Counted from the first letter of the stretch, positions 7,610 through 14,626 are shown. The stretch is DNA of 15,746 bases from Haliscomenobacter sp038240665 (GCA_038240665.1 JBBRGN010000092.1:1-15746), one strand, 5' to 3'. A program made the numbers and translations. The notes: generated by a model not told the origin, from the sequence alone.

Positions 7610-8968
7610 ATGAAAAAGTATGTTATTGTGGGTCTGGTTTTTTTAGCAGCAGCTTACATCATTTCTTGTCAGCACGACGACCCAACTTTGGCGAACTTAG
7701 ATGGACCACTTGAAAATGCCTTAAACGATAAGTCTTCTAGCGGATCTTACAAAGGTTACATTTTACCAGAAAGCAATGACCTAGCTAACTTACCGAATCA
7801 AGATCCCAAAAACCCGCTTACTCCAGAAAAAGTTGAACTGGGACGCTTGCTGTTTTATGAAACTGGATTGGGGTTGGAAAATAAAAAGTCGCCATCTAAA
7901 ACTACTTATTCGTGTAGCAGCTGTCATGTGCCGGTTATGGGTTTTACCGCAGGACGGTTTCAAGGTATAGCTGATGGGGCAATTGGCTTTGGTCATCGGG
8001 GCGAAGGCAGAGCGATCAATCCCTTGTATACTGGAGATGAAGTGGATGCCCAAGGCGCTCGTCCTTTGCCAGTTATTAATACTGCTTTTGTAACGAATGC
8101 ATTATGGGCGGGTTCATTTGGCTCTTTTAACAGCAACGAAGGAACCCAAAGCGTATGGCATCAAGACACCCTGATAGAAGTAAACTTTCAAGGCCTGATG
8201 GGACTAGAAGCCAATAACGAACGGGCTTTGGCGGTACACCGTCAAGTCATCAATAAGGCCGTTATGGATTCGCTGGGATACACCCAAATGTTTGATGCCG
8301 CTTTCCCAGGTATCCCTCAAAAAGACCGTTACAACCGGAGAACGGGCGCATTTGCCATCGCGGCTTATTTTCGTACTATACTCACCAACAAGGCACCTTT
8401 CCAGCGCTGGTTGAAAGGGGAGAGAACCGCCATGAGCGCCCAGGAAAAAAAAGGCGCTACCTTGTTTTTTGGCAAAGCGGGTTGCGTCAATTGTCACAAC
8501 AGTCCTTCACTGAATGCTTTGCCGCATAAGTTCGTTGCTTTGGGTGTGAAAAATATGTATCAAAGTAAATATACGGTTTTCCGTACGGGCCCAAAGGATC
8601 GCCGGAACTTGGGGAGAGGTGGATTTACCTATAAGGAAGAAGATATGCACAAATTCAAGGTGCCACAACTCTATAATTTGCGGGATGTAGGTTTCTATTT
8701 TCATGGCGCCAGCAAAACTTCCTTACGCGATGTAGTGGAATACTTTAATGCCGCCATACCTGAAAATCCAGAAGTGCCTTTGTCTTCGATCTCAACCAAC
8801 TTTCATCCGCTTAATTTGTCGAAAGAAGAGGTTGATGACTTGACTGAGTTTCTGGAAAATGCCTTGTTTGATCCTAATTTGGAGCGTTACGCGCCGGTGA
8901 AGACCAAATCAGGTTATTGCTTCCCAAACAATGACAAGCAATCAAAAATTGATTTGGGATGTAATTAA
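7610..8968 (+). CDS. Di-haem cytochrome c peroxidase / MauG-family lipoprotein
   Basis: This 452-residue protein likely reduces hydrogen peroxide, or carries out a MauG-type oxidation, using two covalently bound c-type haems. The N-terminus is a lipoprotein signal (MKKYVIVGLVFLAAAYIISC, Cys20). A Ser/Asp/Asn-rich linker of about 50 residues follows, then the family opening ELGRLLFYE (about 76-84). The two haem-binding motifs are CSSCH at 102-106 and CVNCH at 292-296. The segment MHKFKVPQLYNLRDVGFYFHG at about 346-366 corresponds to the conserved FKVPxLRN region near the C-terminal haem. The domain order and length fit bacterial di-haem peroxidases. It is a single-gene unit with its own terminator. 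Whether it is a true peroxidase or a MauG-like oxidase cannot be decided from motifs alone. Confidence 0.92.
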   Translation: MKKYVIVGLVFLAAAYIISCQHDDPTLANLDGPLENALNDKSSSGSYKGYILPESNDLANLPNQDPKNPLTPEKVELGRLLFYETGLGLENKKSPSKTTYSCSSCHVPVMGFTAGRFQGIADGAIGFGHRGEGRAINPLYTGDEVDAQGARPLPVINTAFVTNALWAGSFGSFNSNEGTQSVWHQDTLIEVNFQGLMGLEANNERALAVHRQVINKAVMDSLGYTQMFDAAFPGIPQKDRYNRRTGAFAIAAYFRTILTNKAPFQRWLKGERTAMSAQEKKGATLFFGKAGCVNCHNSPSLNALPHKFVALGVKNMYQSKYTVFRTGPKDRRNLGRGGFTYKEEDMHKFKVPQLYNLRDVGFYFHGASKTSLRDVVEYFNAAIPENPEVPLSSISTNFHPLNLSKEEVDDLTEFLENALFDPNLERYAPVKTKSGYCFPNNDKQSKIDLGCN

Positions 8969-9000
8969 TTTTTAAATTGATCAAGAGAGGTTTATACATC

Positions 9001-9038
9001 AACCCTTTGGTTCTTTTTGAATCAAAGGGTTCTTTTTT
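9001..9038 (+). terminator. Rho-independent terminator of the peroxidase gene
   Basis: The arms AACCCTTTGGTTC (9001-9013) and GAATCAAAGGGTT (9019-9031) pair over 13 positions with one G-U pair and a TTTTT loop. CTTTTTT follows (9032-9038). It lies about 30 bases after the peroxidase stop codon. Confidence 0.92.
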
Positions 9039-9041
9039 GGC

Positions 9042-9105
9042 AAAAAAAATGTCGCGACAAAAAACGCTTGACTTTTTACAGTTCATCTTGTTCTTGTCGC
9101 GACAA
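9042..9105 (-). terminator. Paired TGTCGCGACA palindromes; putative sucC terminator
   Basis: The perfect 10-base palindrome TGTCGCGACA occurs at 9050-9059 and 9095-9104. Paired with one another, the copies give an 11-pair stem (9050-9060 with 9094-9104) around a 33-base loop. On the minus strand the distal copy is followed directly by eight T residues. That arrangement fits a long-loop intrinsic terminator for sucC, whose stop codon is about 30 bases away. The same palindromes could instead be paired protein-binding sites, since each is symmetric by itself. Confidence 0.5.
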
Positions 9106-9134
9106 ATAGGTATGCTAAGTGCTTAAAGTCTCAA

Positions 9135-10343
9135 TTAAGCGCCGGTAAACACTTTTTCAACTAAATCAGCCGCTTCTTGCAATTGAATAGCCGAGTATAC
9201 TTTCAAGCCCGATTCATCGATCATTTTCTTAGCAATGTCGGCATTGGTACCTTGTAAGCGAACAATGATCGGTACATTGATGGTGCCCATGTTGTTGTAA
9301 GCATCGATTACCCCCTGTGCCACGCGATCGCAACGCACAATACCACCAAATATATTGATCAAAATGGCTTTTACAGCTGGATCTTTCAAAATGATCTTGA
9401 AGGCATTTTCTACGCGTTTGGCATCAGCTGTACCACCTACGTCGAGGAAGTTGGCGGGTTCTCCACCAGAAAGCTTAATGATGTCCATCGTAGCCATTGC
9501 TAGACCAGCGCCGTTGACCATACAACCTACGTTGCCGTCCAACTGCACATAGTTCAGGTCAAATGCCTTGGCTTCAATTTCGGTTGGGTCTTCCTCAAAC
9601 TCGTCGAACATGGCTTCGAGATCAGCATGGCGGTAAAGGGCATTGTCGTCGATCGATACTTTGGCATCTACCGCTAAGATGCGATCATCGCCGGTGCGCA
9701 AAGTAGGGTTGATTTCAAACAAGGAGGCATCGGCTTCGACAAAAGCTTTGTACAACTTGGTGATAAAAACCGTCATTTCTTTGAAAGCCTTACCTGAAAG
9801 TCCCAAATTGAACGCTACTTTTCGCGCTTGGAACGCTTGCAGGCCTAATTCTGGATCAATCCATTCTTTTTGTACCAAGTGCGGCGTTTCTTCAGCTACT
9901 TTTTCAATATCCATGCCTCCTTCGGTAGAGTAGATGACGACATTGCGCTTCTTCTCCCGATCCATCAAAATGGAAACGTAGTATTCTTTATTGTTTTCAA
10001 AAACTGGCGCATAGCAGTCTTCAGCGATCAGCACCTTGCGAACCAATTTGCCTTTGCCTTCCATTCCTCCCGGAGTTTGCGGCGTCTTGAGCATCATGCC
10101 TAAGATGTTGCCAGCATGCAATTTCAGATCGTCGAGGTTTTTGGCCAATTTAACACCGCCGCCTTTGCCGCGACCACCTGCGTGGATTTGGGCTTTGACA
10201 ACTACAACCGTGTTGCCAGTTTTGGCGGTCAATTCGTTATAAGCGGCTACCGCTTCCTCAACGGTGGAGGCTACAATCCCTTCTTGGACGGCCACGCCAT
10301 ACTGTTTTAATAGCTCTTTGCCTTGGTACTCGTGAAGATTCAT
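9135..10343 (-). CDS. sucC: Succinyl-CoA synthetase (ADP-forming) subunit beta
   Basis: The beta subunit, with the alpha subunit SucD, interconverts succinyl-CoA plus nucleoside diphosphate with succinate, CoA and the triphosphate in the citric acid cycle (cytoplasm). The 402-residue protein begins MNLHEYQGKELLKQYGV, the typical ATP-grasp opening, with AQIHAGGRGKGGGV at 51-64. The EINP motif at 210-213 and the AVDAK segment near 224-228 contribute the nucleotide/metal site. The C-terminal domain has NGAGLAMATMD (277-287), DVGGTAD (301-307) and IFGGIVRCD (331-339), which form the ligase/CoA half and the contact with SucD. Length is normal for the family. No sucD is adjacent: the upstream neighbour is divergent and the downstream neighbour convergent. 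The gene therefore appears monocistronic and must be co-regulated with a distant sucD. Confidence 0.97.
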   Translation of the reverse strand: MNLHEYQGKELLKQYGVAVQEGIVASTVEEAVAAYNELTAKTGNTVVVVKAQIHAGGRGKGGGVKLAKNLDDLKLHAGNILGMMLKTPQTPGGMEGKGKLVRKVLIAEDCYAPVFENNKEYYVSILMDREKKRNVVIYSTEGGMDIEKVAEETPHLVQKEWIDPELGLQAFQARKVAFNLGLSGKAFKEMTVFITKLYKAFVEADASLFEINPTLRTGDDRILAVDAKVSIDDNALYRHADLEAMFDEFEEDPTEIEAKAFDLNYVQLDGNVGCMVNGAGLAMATMDIIKLSGGEPANFLDVGGTADAKRVENAFKIILKDPAVKAILINIFGGIVRCDRVAQGVIDAYNNMGTINVPIIVRLQGTNADIAKKMIDESGLKVYSAIQLQEAADLVEKVFTGA

Positions 10344-10367
10344 ATTGCTCTTTGTGTTTGAAAGTGG

Positions 10368-10421
10368 GTTAGGATTGCTGATTCGCCAAATCTATTAACA
10401 GAAGGAATCAGCAATCTTAAC
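10368..10421. promoter_or_regulatory. Long hairpin in the sucC leader
   Basis: The arms GATTGCTGATTC (10373-10384) and GAATCAGCAATC (10405-10416) are a perfect 12-base inverted repeat with a 20-base loop. Pairing extends outward to 10368 and 10421 with a single imperfect pair (10372/10417). It lies 25-78 bases upstream of the sucC ATG, inside the predicted untranslated leader. No T-run follows, so it is not a simple terminator. It could be a leader structure that stabilises the mRNA or controls translation, or a DNA operator. Confidence 0.55.
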
Positions 10422-10494
10422 TTACTCTAAGAATGCTGGGTTGAAATCCGCATAAAAGTAATGGTTTTTTTTAAAGATCAAGTAGGGCTTTTAT

Positions 10495-10502
10495 CAAAAA
10501 TA
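10495..10502 (-). promoter_or_regulatory. Candidate sucC promoter (-7 element)
   Basis: On the minus strand, TATTTTTG is an exact match to TAnnTTTG. The -33 region is weak (TTCG about 17 bases upstream). It implies a leader of roughly 145 bases that contains the hairpin at 10368-10421. Confidence 0.4.
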
Positions 10503-10515
10503 GCGTGGTATTTTT

Positions 10516-10547
10516 TTTGCGAATTTTCGCTAAAATAAATTAATTTG
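10516..10547 (+). promoter_or_regulatory. Candidate promoter of the DUF4442 gene
   Basis: TTTG (10516-10519), a 20-base spacer and TTAATTTG (10540-10547, one mismatch to TAnnTTTG) have the right spacing for a Bacteroidota housekeeping promoter. They imply a leader of about 36 bases to the ATG at 10590. This also argues against the alternative TTG start at 10545, which would lie inside the promoter. Confidence 0.4.
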
Positions 10548-10589
10548 CCACTTAAATTGAGATTTTACTTTAGTCATCAATCAATTGCT

Positions 10590-11111
10590 ATGTCAACCAT
10601 AAGTATATCGTCAGCTATACGATCAACACCTGAAGCGCTTAAACTTCAAGCATCGTTGAATAACCCCTGGAAAATGCGGTTTTTCTTTTTTTCCCGTTTG
10701 CCTACACTGATGTTTTGGAAGGTAAAGATCAAATCAGTTACGCCAGAGCGGGGTCAAACGACTATTCCATATGGTTGGCGGACCCAAAACCCTTTCCAAT
10801 CCACTTATTTTGCGGCACAAGCGGGAGCTTCAGAATTATCTACGGGAGTACTGGGCATGTTGGCCATTGAAGGGCGGGGAAAAGTTTCCATGCTCGTCAC
10901 TGGAATGGAGGCGGAATATACCAAAAAAGCGACTGGAACCGTGGTGTTCACCTGCGAGGATGGTGCGCAAATACAGGCAGTTGTGATGAAAGCCATTGAA
11001 ACTGGCGAGGCACAAGTTTTTCGCGCTACTTCAATCGGCGTTCAGGAAGACAATGGCGCGGTGGTGTCTAAAATGTATTTTACTTGGTCGTTTAAGGCAA
11101 AGAGTAAATGA
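10590..11111 (+). CDS. DUF4442 hotdog-fold thioesterase-like protein
   Basis: This is a 173-residue cytoplasmic protein when started from the ATG at 10590. A longer reading needs a TTG at 10545 that overlaps the likely promoter, so I prefer the ATG. The family-typical order is visible: NPWKMRFFFFSRLPTLMFWKVKI at about 25-47, the strand segment TTIPYGWRTQNPFQS (57-71), then STYFAAQAGASELSTG (71-86), the hydrophobic hotdog helix, followed by several beta strands. DUF4442 proteins belong to the hotdog superfamily with PaaI-like acyl-CoA thioesterases, but no specific substrate is established and no catalytic residue can be assigned here. It is divergent from sucC and converges on the protease gene, the stop codons being 13 bases apart, with no separate terminator seen. 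Confidence 0.8.
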   Translation: MSTISISSAIRSTPEALKLQASLNNPWKMRFFFFSRLPTLMFWKVKIKSVTPERGQTTIPYGWRTQNPFQSTYFAAQAGASELSTGVLGMLAIEGRGKVSMLVTGMEAEYTKKATGTVVFTCEDGAQIQAVVMKAIETGEAQVFRATSIGVQEDNGAVVSKMYFTWSFKAKSK

Positions 11112-11124
11112 TAACCTTACCTCA

Positions 11125-12621
11125 TTATTTGACCACAATTTTTTCCAAAACACTACTTTTTCCATCCGCAAGCACCAAGGTGTAAATACCGATGGGCAGG
11201 GAAAGTAAAGGCAAATCTTGACGATTCTCGCCCGGTTGAGCAAGGAATCGAGTTTGATAGACGGACTGTCCTAAGTTATTGATCAGATTGACTTGCAGAT
11301 TAGCGTGTTCAACTGTAGAAAATTGTATCCTCAAAATTTCGCCTTCCTGCACTGGATTGGGAAAGATATTAATGCTCTTGATCGTTTTTACTTCGGCAAC
11401 TGGAGTTGTATTGCCAGTTGAAAAAATCCTAGATTCAGAATAATTTTTGCAAGTATACCGACCATTAAAAGGTCTTAACCTCCAATAGTATAGGCGCGAC
11501 ATCCGCAAACCGCGAGCTATAAAGGTGGTATCATAGCTGATGTAGCGATTGGTAACCAAGGCAAAATTAGATACTGGACTGAACTCTAAGAGGTACCCGC
11601 TGGCCTGGGGTGCTGGATGCCAACAAAAATACACGCTGTCATAAGTAGACACGGTTGATCTATGGGTAGGAAACATGAGACCCGCAGCCGATGCATTGAC
11701 CGTCTGCATGGGTAAGTTGGATACGACGTGATCACTTCGCACTTCTCCCAAATAGTTTTGCATGGCCACGATCTGCTCTTCCGAAAAATGCGTAGGGCAT
11801 GGATCCATTGCGTACGACATAATTTGTGTTCCGTCAGAATAGAACATTCTTCCAAAGGGATCAAATTGTGGAATCATTCCCGAAGGAGAATTAGAGCCAC
11901 AATACCAGCGACCATTAAGATAATCGGCTTGGGTGTCGCAAAAACCATCACCCGCTTCATGACAGTTTGCGCCGTCAATCAATTCTACGGGCACGCCACC
12001 CATCGTTGTGGGGGCAACTTGATTGTAATTAAAGTCGTAGTTCTCCCAGCCATTGAAAGTATGTGGTAAAGATAGATAGTGTCCCATCTCGTGCGCCCAG
12101 TTGGCATTGCGGTTATCCGTACAAGTGATGCCTAAAACAACGGCTTGGCTCTCGCCAGCAATTTTATAATTGTAACCACAAGCATCCAAGGGGTTTTGCA
12201 CAAAATAGACATTGACCGTACTGGGTACATTTTTTTGTTTAAAAACGGGAAGAGCGCTTTGCAGGGAGTTGTGATCAAAAAATGCTGAATTGCGCAGGTA
12301 ATCGATTTTACCTTTGATGAAATATTGGATGTTGGAAGGAGCGAAATATTCATTGAGTTTGCAAAAAGCATCCAACAAGGTAACTTCAGACAGGCCGCCA
12401 GTACCATCGTTGGCAGCAACTAAGTGAACAGTAACTGGTACATAAACCGTTTGTGAAAAGCGGAGACTGGGGCGCTGTGTCCGCTGTTGAAAACGTTGTA
12501 GCCATTCAGATTTACCACCCGGGGTGGCGCAATATTGCGGCATGCCACTGGGTATCTGGCCCATTAACTGTGATGCAGTCAATACGATACAACCTATGAA
12601 AATACGTCGAAGTAGCTTCAT
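11125..12621 (-). CDS. Secreted M43-type (pappalysin/cytophagalysin-like) metalloprotease with T9SS sorting domain
   Basis: This 498-residue zinc endopeptidase is probably released or surface-bound through the type IX secretion system. A signal peptide is clear (MKLLRRIFIGCIVLTASQLMG). The metzincin zinc motif HEMGHYLSLPHTF begins at His177, giving zinc ligands His177, His181 and His187 and catalytic Glu178. Ser replaces the glycine usual at the eighth position of HExxHxxGxxH. The Met-turn IMSYAMD follows, with Met268. Cysteines cluster at 220-241 (ANCHEAGDGFCDT and YCGSN), typical of M43 enzymes. Residues about 318-404 resemble a fibronectin-III-like domain (YFCWHPAPQASGYLLEF). Residues about 416-498 form a type A sorting domain: SINIFPNP, NLINNLGQSVYQ, LPIGIYTLVL and the end EKIVVK. 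The start lies 27 bases from a copy of the dispersed ~70-base repeat. Confidence 0.92.
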   Translation of the reverse strand: MKLLRRIFIGCIVLTASQLMGQIPSGMPQYCATPGGKSEWLQRFQQRTQRPSLRFSQTVYVPVTVHLVAANDGTGGLSEVTLLDAFCKLNEYFAPSNIQYFIKGKIDYLRNSAFFDHNSLQSALPVFKQKNVPSTVNVYFVQNPLDACGYNYKIAGESQAVVLGITCTDNRNANWAHEMGHYLSLPHTFNGWENYDFNYNQVAPTTMGGVPVELIDGANCHEAGDGFCDTQADYLNGRWYCGSNSPSGMIPQFDPFGRMFYSDGTQIMSYAMDPCPTHFSEEQIVAMQNYLGEVRSDHVVSNLPMQTVNASAAGLMFPTHRSTVSTYDSVYFCWHPAPQASGYLLEFSPVSNFALVTNRYISYDTTFIARGLRMSRLYYWRLRPFNGRYTCKNYSESRIFSTGNTTPVAEVKTIKSINIFPNPVQEGEILRIQFSTVEHANLQVNLINNLGQSVYQTRFLAQPGENRQDLPLLSLPIGIYTLVLADGKSSVLEKIVVK

Positions 12622-12647
12622 AAACTATAAATTTTATTTGCCCTCTT

Positions 12648-12717
12648 GCACTAAGGAATAAGTCAACAATAAGCTATCAATCTACTTCTGCCTCTTTTGC
12701 CGCCCTACTGCCTATCT
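12648..12717 (-). repeat. Dispersed ~70-bp repeat, copy 1
   Basis: Read on the minus strand it begins AGATAGGCAGTAGGGCGGCA and ends TTGACTTATTCCTTAGTGC. It is roughly 80% identical by eye to copy 3. With copy 2 it forms a large inverted repeat: arms 12706-12717 and 12751-12762 pair perfectly over 12 bases. The inner part pairs further through GAG/CTC and CGAAT/ATTCG. Its outer end lies 27 bases upstream of the protease start. Confidence 0.8.
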
Positions 12718-12750
12718 ATTGAGTCGAATAGCTCAACCATTCGCCTCAAA

Positions 12751-12820
12751 AGATAGGCAGTATGACAACAAAATAGCCTAGTCTAAATTAATACCTTCAT
12801 CATTGACTCATTCCTAATGC
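12751..12820 (+). repeat. Dispersed ~70-bp repeat, copy 2
   Basis: It starts AGATAGGCAGTATGACAACA and ends ATTGACTCATTCCTAATGC. It is opposite in orientation to copy 1, separated from it by 33 bases. The interior is more diverged than in copies 1 and 3, while both ends are well kept. Confidence 0.78.
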
Positions 12821-12990
12821 AACAGAACAGTATGTAGATAAAAGCTCTTTTTTGCCTCAAAAAACAAGGGACTTTGACCCTCAACAACAAAATCTAATAA
12901 AGAATTAGTAACAAAGATACAATTTTTTTGCCCGCTTTACATTAGGAATAATTCATGGAGATATTTCCTAAAAGGCTAAAGTCCAGGTAA

Positions 12991-13108
12991 GGATCCTGAA
13001 GGGATTCAATAGCTATAGAAACTTAAAGACGTTATCACATGTGACCCCGACGGGGTCGTATCTACTCGATAGGCATTTTTTTTATAAACATTGGACTCCT
13101 TTAGAGTC
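12991..13108. repeat. Second palindromic array, ~51-bp period
   Basis: Three short hairpins start at 12991 (GGATCC-tgaa-GGGATTC, degenerate), 13043 (GACCCC-gac-GGGGTC, six perfect pairs) and 13094 (GACTC-cttta-GAGTC, five pairs). The offsets are 52 and 51 bases. After the first hairpin comes AATAGCTATAGAAAC, which resembles AATATGGGTAGAAAC in the array at 6805-6985. This suggests the two arrays belong to one family. Confidence 0.6.
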
Positions 13109-13183
13109 ACATTTAAAGTAGTGCCAAGTTTTGAGGGATGAATTTCTTAAAAATGTAGATTTATCACTCACCATTCTACACTA

Positions 13184-13211
13184 CCCTAATTTCATGCGTT
13201 TGACCTAATTT
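13184..13211 (+). repeat. Copy C of the TTTCATGCGTTT motif
   Basis: The 12-base core at 13190-13201 is identical to copies A and B. In this copy CCTAATTT occurs on both sides of the ATGCGTTT core. No inverted partner was found nearby. Confidence 0.65.
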
Positions 13212-13220
13212 AACGAAAAA

Positions 13221-13290
13221 AGAGAGGCAGTATGGCGGCAAAAGAGGCCGGTTAAATTGGTATCTTATTGTTGACTCATTCCTTAGTCAA
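13221..13290 (+). repeat. Dispersed ~70-bp repeat, copy 3
   Basis: It starts AGAGAGGCAGTATGGCGGCA and ends TTGACTCATTCCTTAGTCA. It is the closest relative of copy 1, with one single-base gap in the alignment. It ends about 60 bases before the mdh promoter candidate. Confidence 0.8.
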
Positions 13291-13352
13291 GATTTTTTTA
13301 TTTTTTTTTGAAAAGCCTTTACTTCTCCAAGCATAAATAATGCGGAAAAACC

Positions 13353-13360
13353 TATTTTTG
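13353..13360 (+). promoter_or_regulatory. Candidate mdh promoter (-7 element)
   Basis: TATTTTTG is an exact match to TAnnTTTG, as in the sucC promoter candidate. No -33 TTTG is seen at the expected distance. The implied leader is about 85 bases. Confidence 0.42.
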
Positions 13361-13385
13361 CCCAGCTTTAAAAAATATTGAATTG

Positions 13386-13409
13386 ATGGAAATCTATTGC
13401 TATTTCCAT
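13386..13409 (+). promoter_or_regulatory. Leader hairpin upstream of mdh
   Basis: ATGGAAAT (13386-13393) and ATTTCCAT (13402-13409) form a perfect 8-pair stem with an 8-base loop. A second TTTCCAT followed by TTTTT lies at 13412-13423 and could pair with the same left arm. The stem is AT-rich and may be weak. Function is unknown. Confidence 0.35.
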
Positions 13410-13453
13410 AGTTTCCATTTTTTAAACTCTAAAAAATAGATAAACAAATTCAA

Positions 13454-14386
13454 ATGAGCAAAATAACCGTTGTTGGAGCAGGAAACGTAGGCGCTACAGT
13501 TGCCAATGTACTTGCTCACAAGGACATCGTAAAAGAGATCGTCCTGTTGGATATCAAAGGAGATTTGGCGCGTGGTAAAGCCTTGGACACTTGGCAGCAA
13601 GCACCCATTGATTACTACAGCACTTTTGTAAGCGGTACCGGCGACTACAAAGATACTGCGGGGTCTGACATCGTAGTCATCACGGCTGGCTTGCCGCGTA
13701 AACCCGGAATGAGCCGCGATGATTTGATTTCTACCAATGCAAAAATCGTTAGCGGCGTTACCCGTTCTATATTGGAACATTCGCCAAATCCGATCATTAT
13801 CGTGGTTTCCAACCCCTTGGACGTGATGACTTATGCCGCGCACAAGACGTCTGGATTGCCAGCAACTCAAGTATTCGGTATGGCGGGTATTTTGGATACC
13901 GCTCGGTACCGGGCGTTTTTGGCGGAAGCCCTCCAAGTTTCTCCCAAAGACATTCAGGCTGTATTGATGGGTGGTCATGGTGATACCATGGTTCCACTAC
14001 CACGTTATACCACGGTCTCGGGTATTCCTGTAACGGAATTAATTGACAGCGAAAAACTGGATGCCATTGTAGAACGCACCAAGCAAGGGGGCGGAGAGTT
14101 GGTGAAACTCATGGAAACTTCTGCTTGGTATGCACCTGGGGCAGCAGCTGCTCAAATGGTTGAGGCCATTGTGCGTGATGAAAATCGTATTTTCCCTTGC
14201 TGTGTACAACTAAACGGGGAATATGGCTTGAACAACATTTACGTCGGTGTGCCGGTGAAATTAGGTAAAGGAGGGATTACCCAAACCATCGAACTCAAAC
14301 TCAACGACGCTGAAATGGCGCTGTTAAACGATTCCGCTACTGCTGTGAAATCAGTAATGGATGTTTACGATGGGTTGAATCTCTAA
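13454..14386 (+). CDS. mdh: Malate dehydrogenase (NAD, LDH-like type)
   Basis: This 310-residue cytoplasmic enzyme oxidises malate to oxaloacetate with NAD in the citric acid cycle. The Rossmann motif GAGNVG is at 8-13 and Asp33 (LLDIKGDLARG) fits NAD preference. Substrate-binding arginines are Arg82 and Arg88 in the mobile loop GLPRKPGMSRDD; an arginine at the specificity position marks malate rather than lactate dehydrogenase. Asn120 (VVSNPLD), the Asp148-Arg151 pair (GILDTARYR) and catalytic His175 (GGHGDTMVP) complete the site. Length is typical of the LDH-like bacterial MDH group. It is a single-gene unit with an upstream promoter candidate, a leader hairpin and a clear downstream terminator. 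Confidence 0.97.
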   Translation: MSKITVVGAGNVGATVANVLAHKDIVKEIVLLDIKGDLARGKALDTWQQAPIDYYSTFVSGTGDYKDTAGSDIVVITAGLPRKPGMSRDDLISTNAKIVSGVTRSILEHSPNPIIIVVSNPLDVMTYAAHKTSGLPATQVFGMAGILDTARYRAFLAEALQVSPKDIQAVLMGGHGDTMVPLPRYTTVSGIPVTELIDSEKLDAIVERTKQGGGELVKLMETSAWYAPGAAAAQMVEAIVRDENRIFPCCVQLNGEYGLNNIYVGVPVKLGKGGITQTIELKLNDAEMALLNDSATAVKSVMDVYDGLNL

Positions 14387-14413
14387 TCTATAGGTTTCAA
14401 AAAAAAGCTTCGT

Positions 14414-14448
14414 AAAGAGCGGCGTTTTAAGGAATGCCGCTCTTTTTT
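14414..14448 (+). terminator. Rho-independent terminator of mdh
   Basis: AAAGAGCGGC (14414-14423) and GCCGCTCTTT (14436-14445) form a perfect 10-pair stem with a 12-base loop, and the T-run continues to 14448. It lies 27 bases past the mdh stop. Confidence 0.94.
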
Positions 14449-14570
14449 ATTTTGTATTTTTCTAGGCTTATTTTATGGAAAAAATTCCAAAAAAAGATGA
14501 ATTTAGCATTTCAAAGCCTTTGTTCCCATTAAAGTTGAACTCTTTGAAAAGCCTTTTGTTTTTTAATAGC

Positions 14571-14592
14571 CAAGGAATAAGTCGATAATAAG
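14571..14592 (-). repeat. Partial copy 4 of the ~70-bp dispersed repeat
   Basis: CAAGGAATAAGTCGATAATAAG matches the outer end of copy 1 (plus-strand reading AAGGAATAAGTCAACAATAAG) with two differences over 21 bases. The rest of the unit is absent. It ends 35 bases upstream of the next gene's start. Confidence 0.5.
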
Positions 14593-14626
14593 TCTCCTCA
14601 TTCCCTAGGAAAAAAATACAAAACGA

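Larger units (their letters stand above)
12622..13453. other. Gene-free stretch dense in repeats
   Basis: No gene is supported in these 832 bases between the divergent protease and malate dehydrogenase genes. It contains three copies of a ~70-base dispersed repeat, a second palindromic array, a solo copy of the TTTCATGCGTTT motif, and the mdh promoter candidate and leader hairpin. The segment 12821-12990 shows nothing recognisable. Confidence 0.75.

Noticed and set aside
10545..10589. N-terminal extension of the DUF4442 protein from a TTG start
   Set aside because: The TTG lies within the -7 promoter element, and the added residues are not family-like. The ATG at 10590 gives the usual length.
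12648..12820. Insertion sequence bounded by inverted repeats
   Set aside because: Only 33 bases separate the two arms, so there is no room for a transposase. A repeat pair or MITE-like origin fits better.
13400..13978. 192-residue open frame antisense to mdh
   Set aside because: It is a shadow of the well-supported malate dehydrogenase frame, extends into its promoter, and encodes no known domain.
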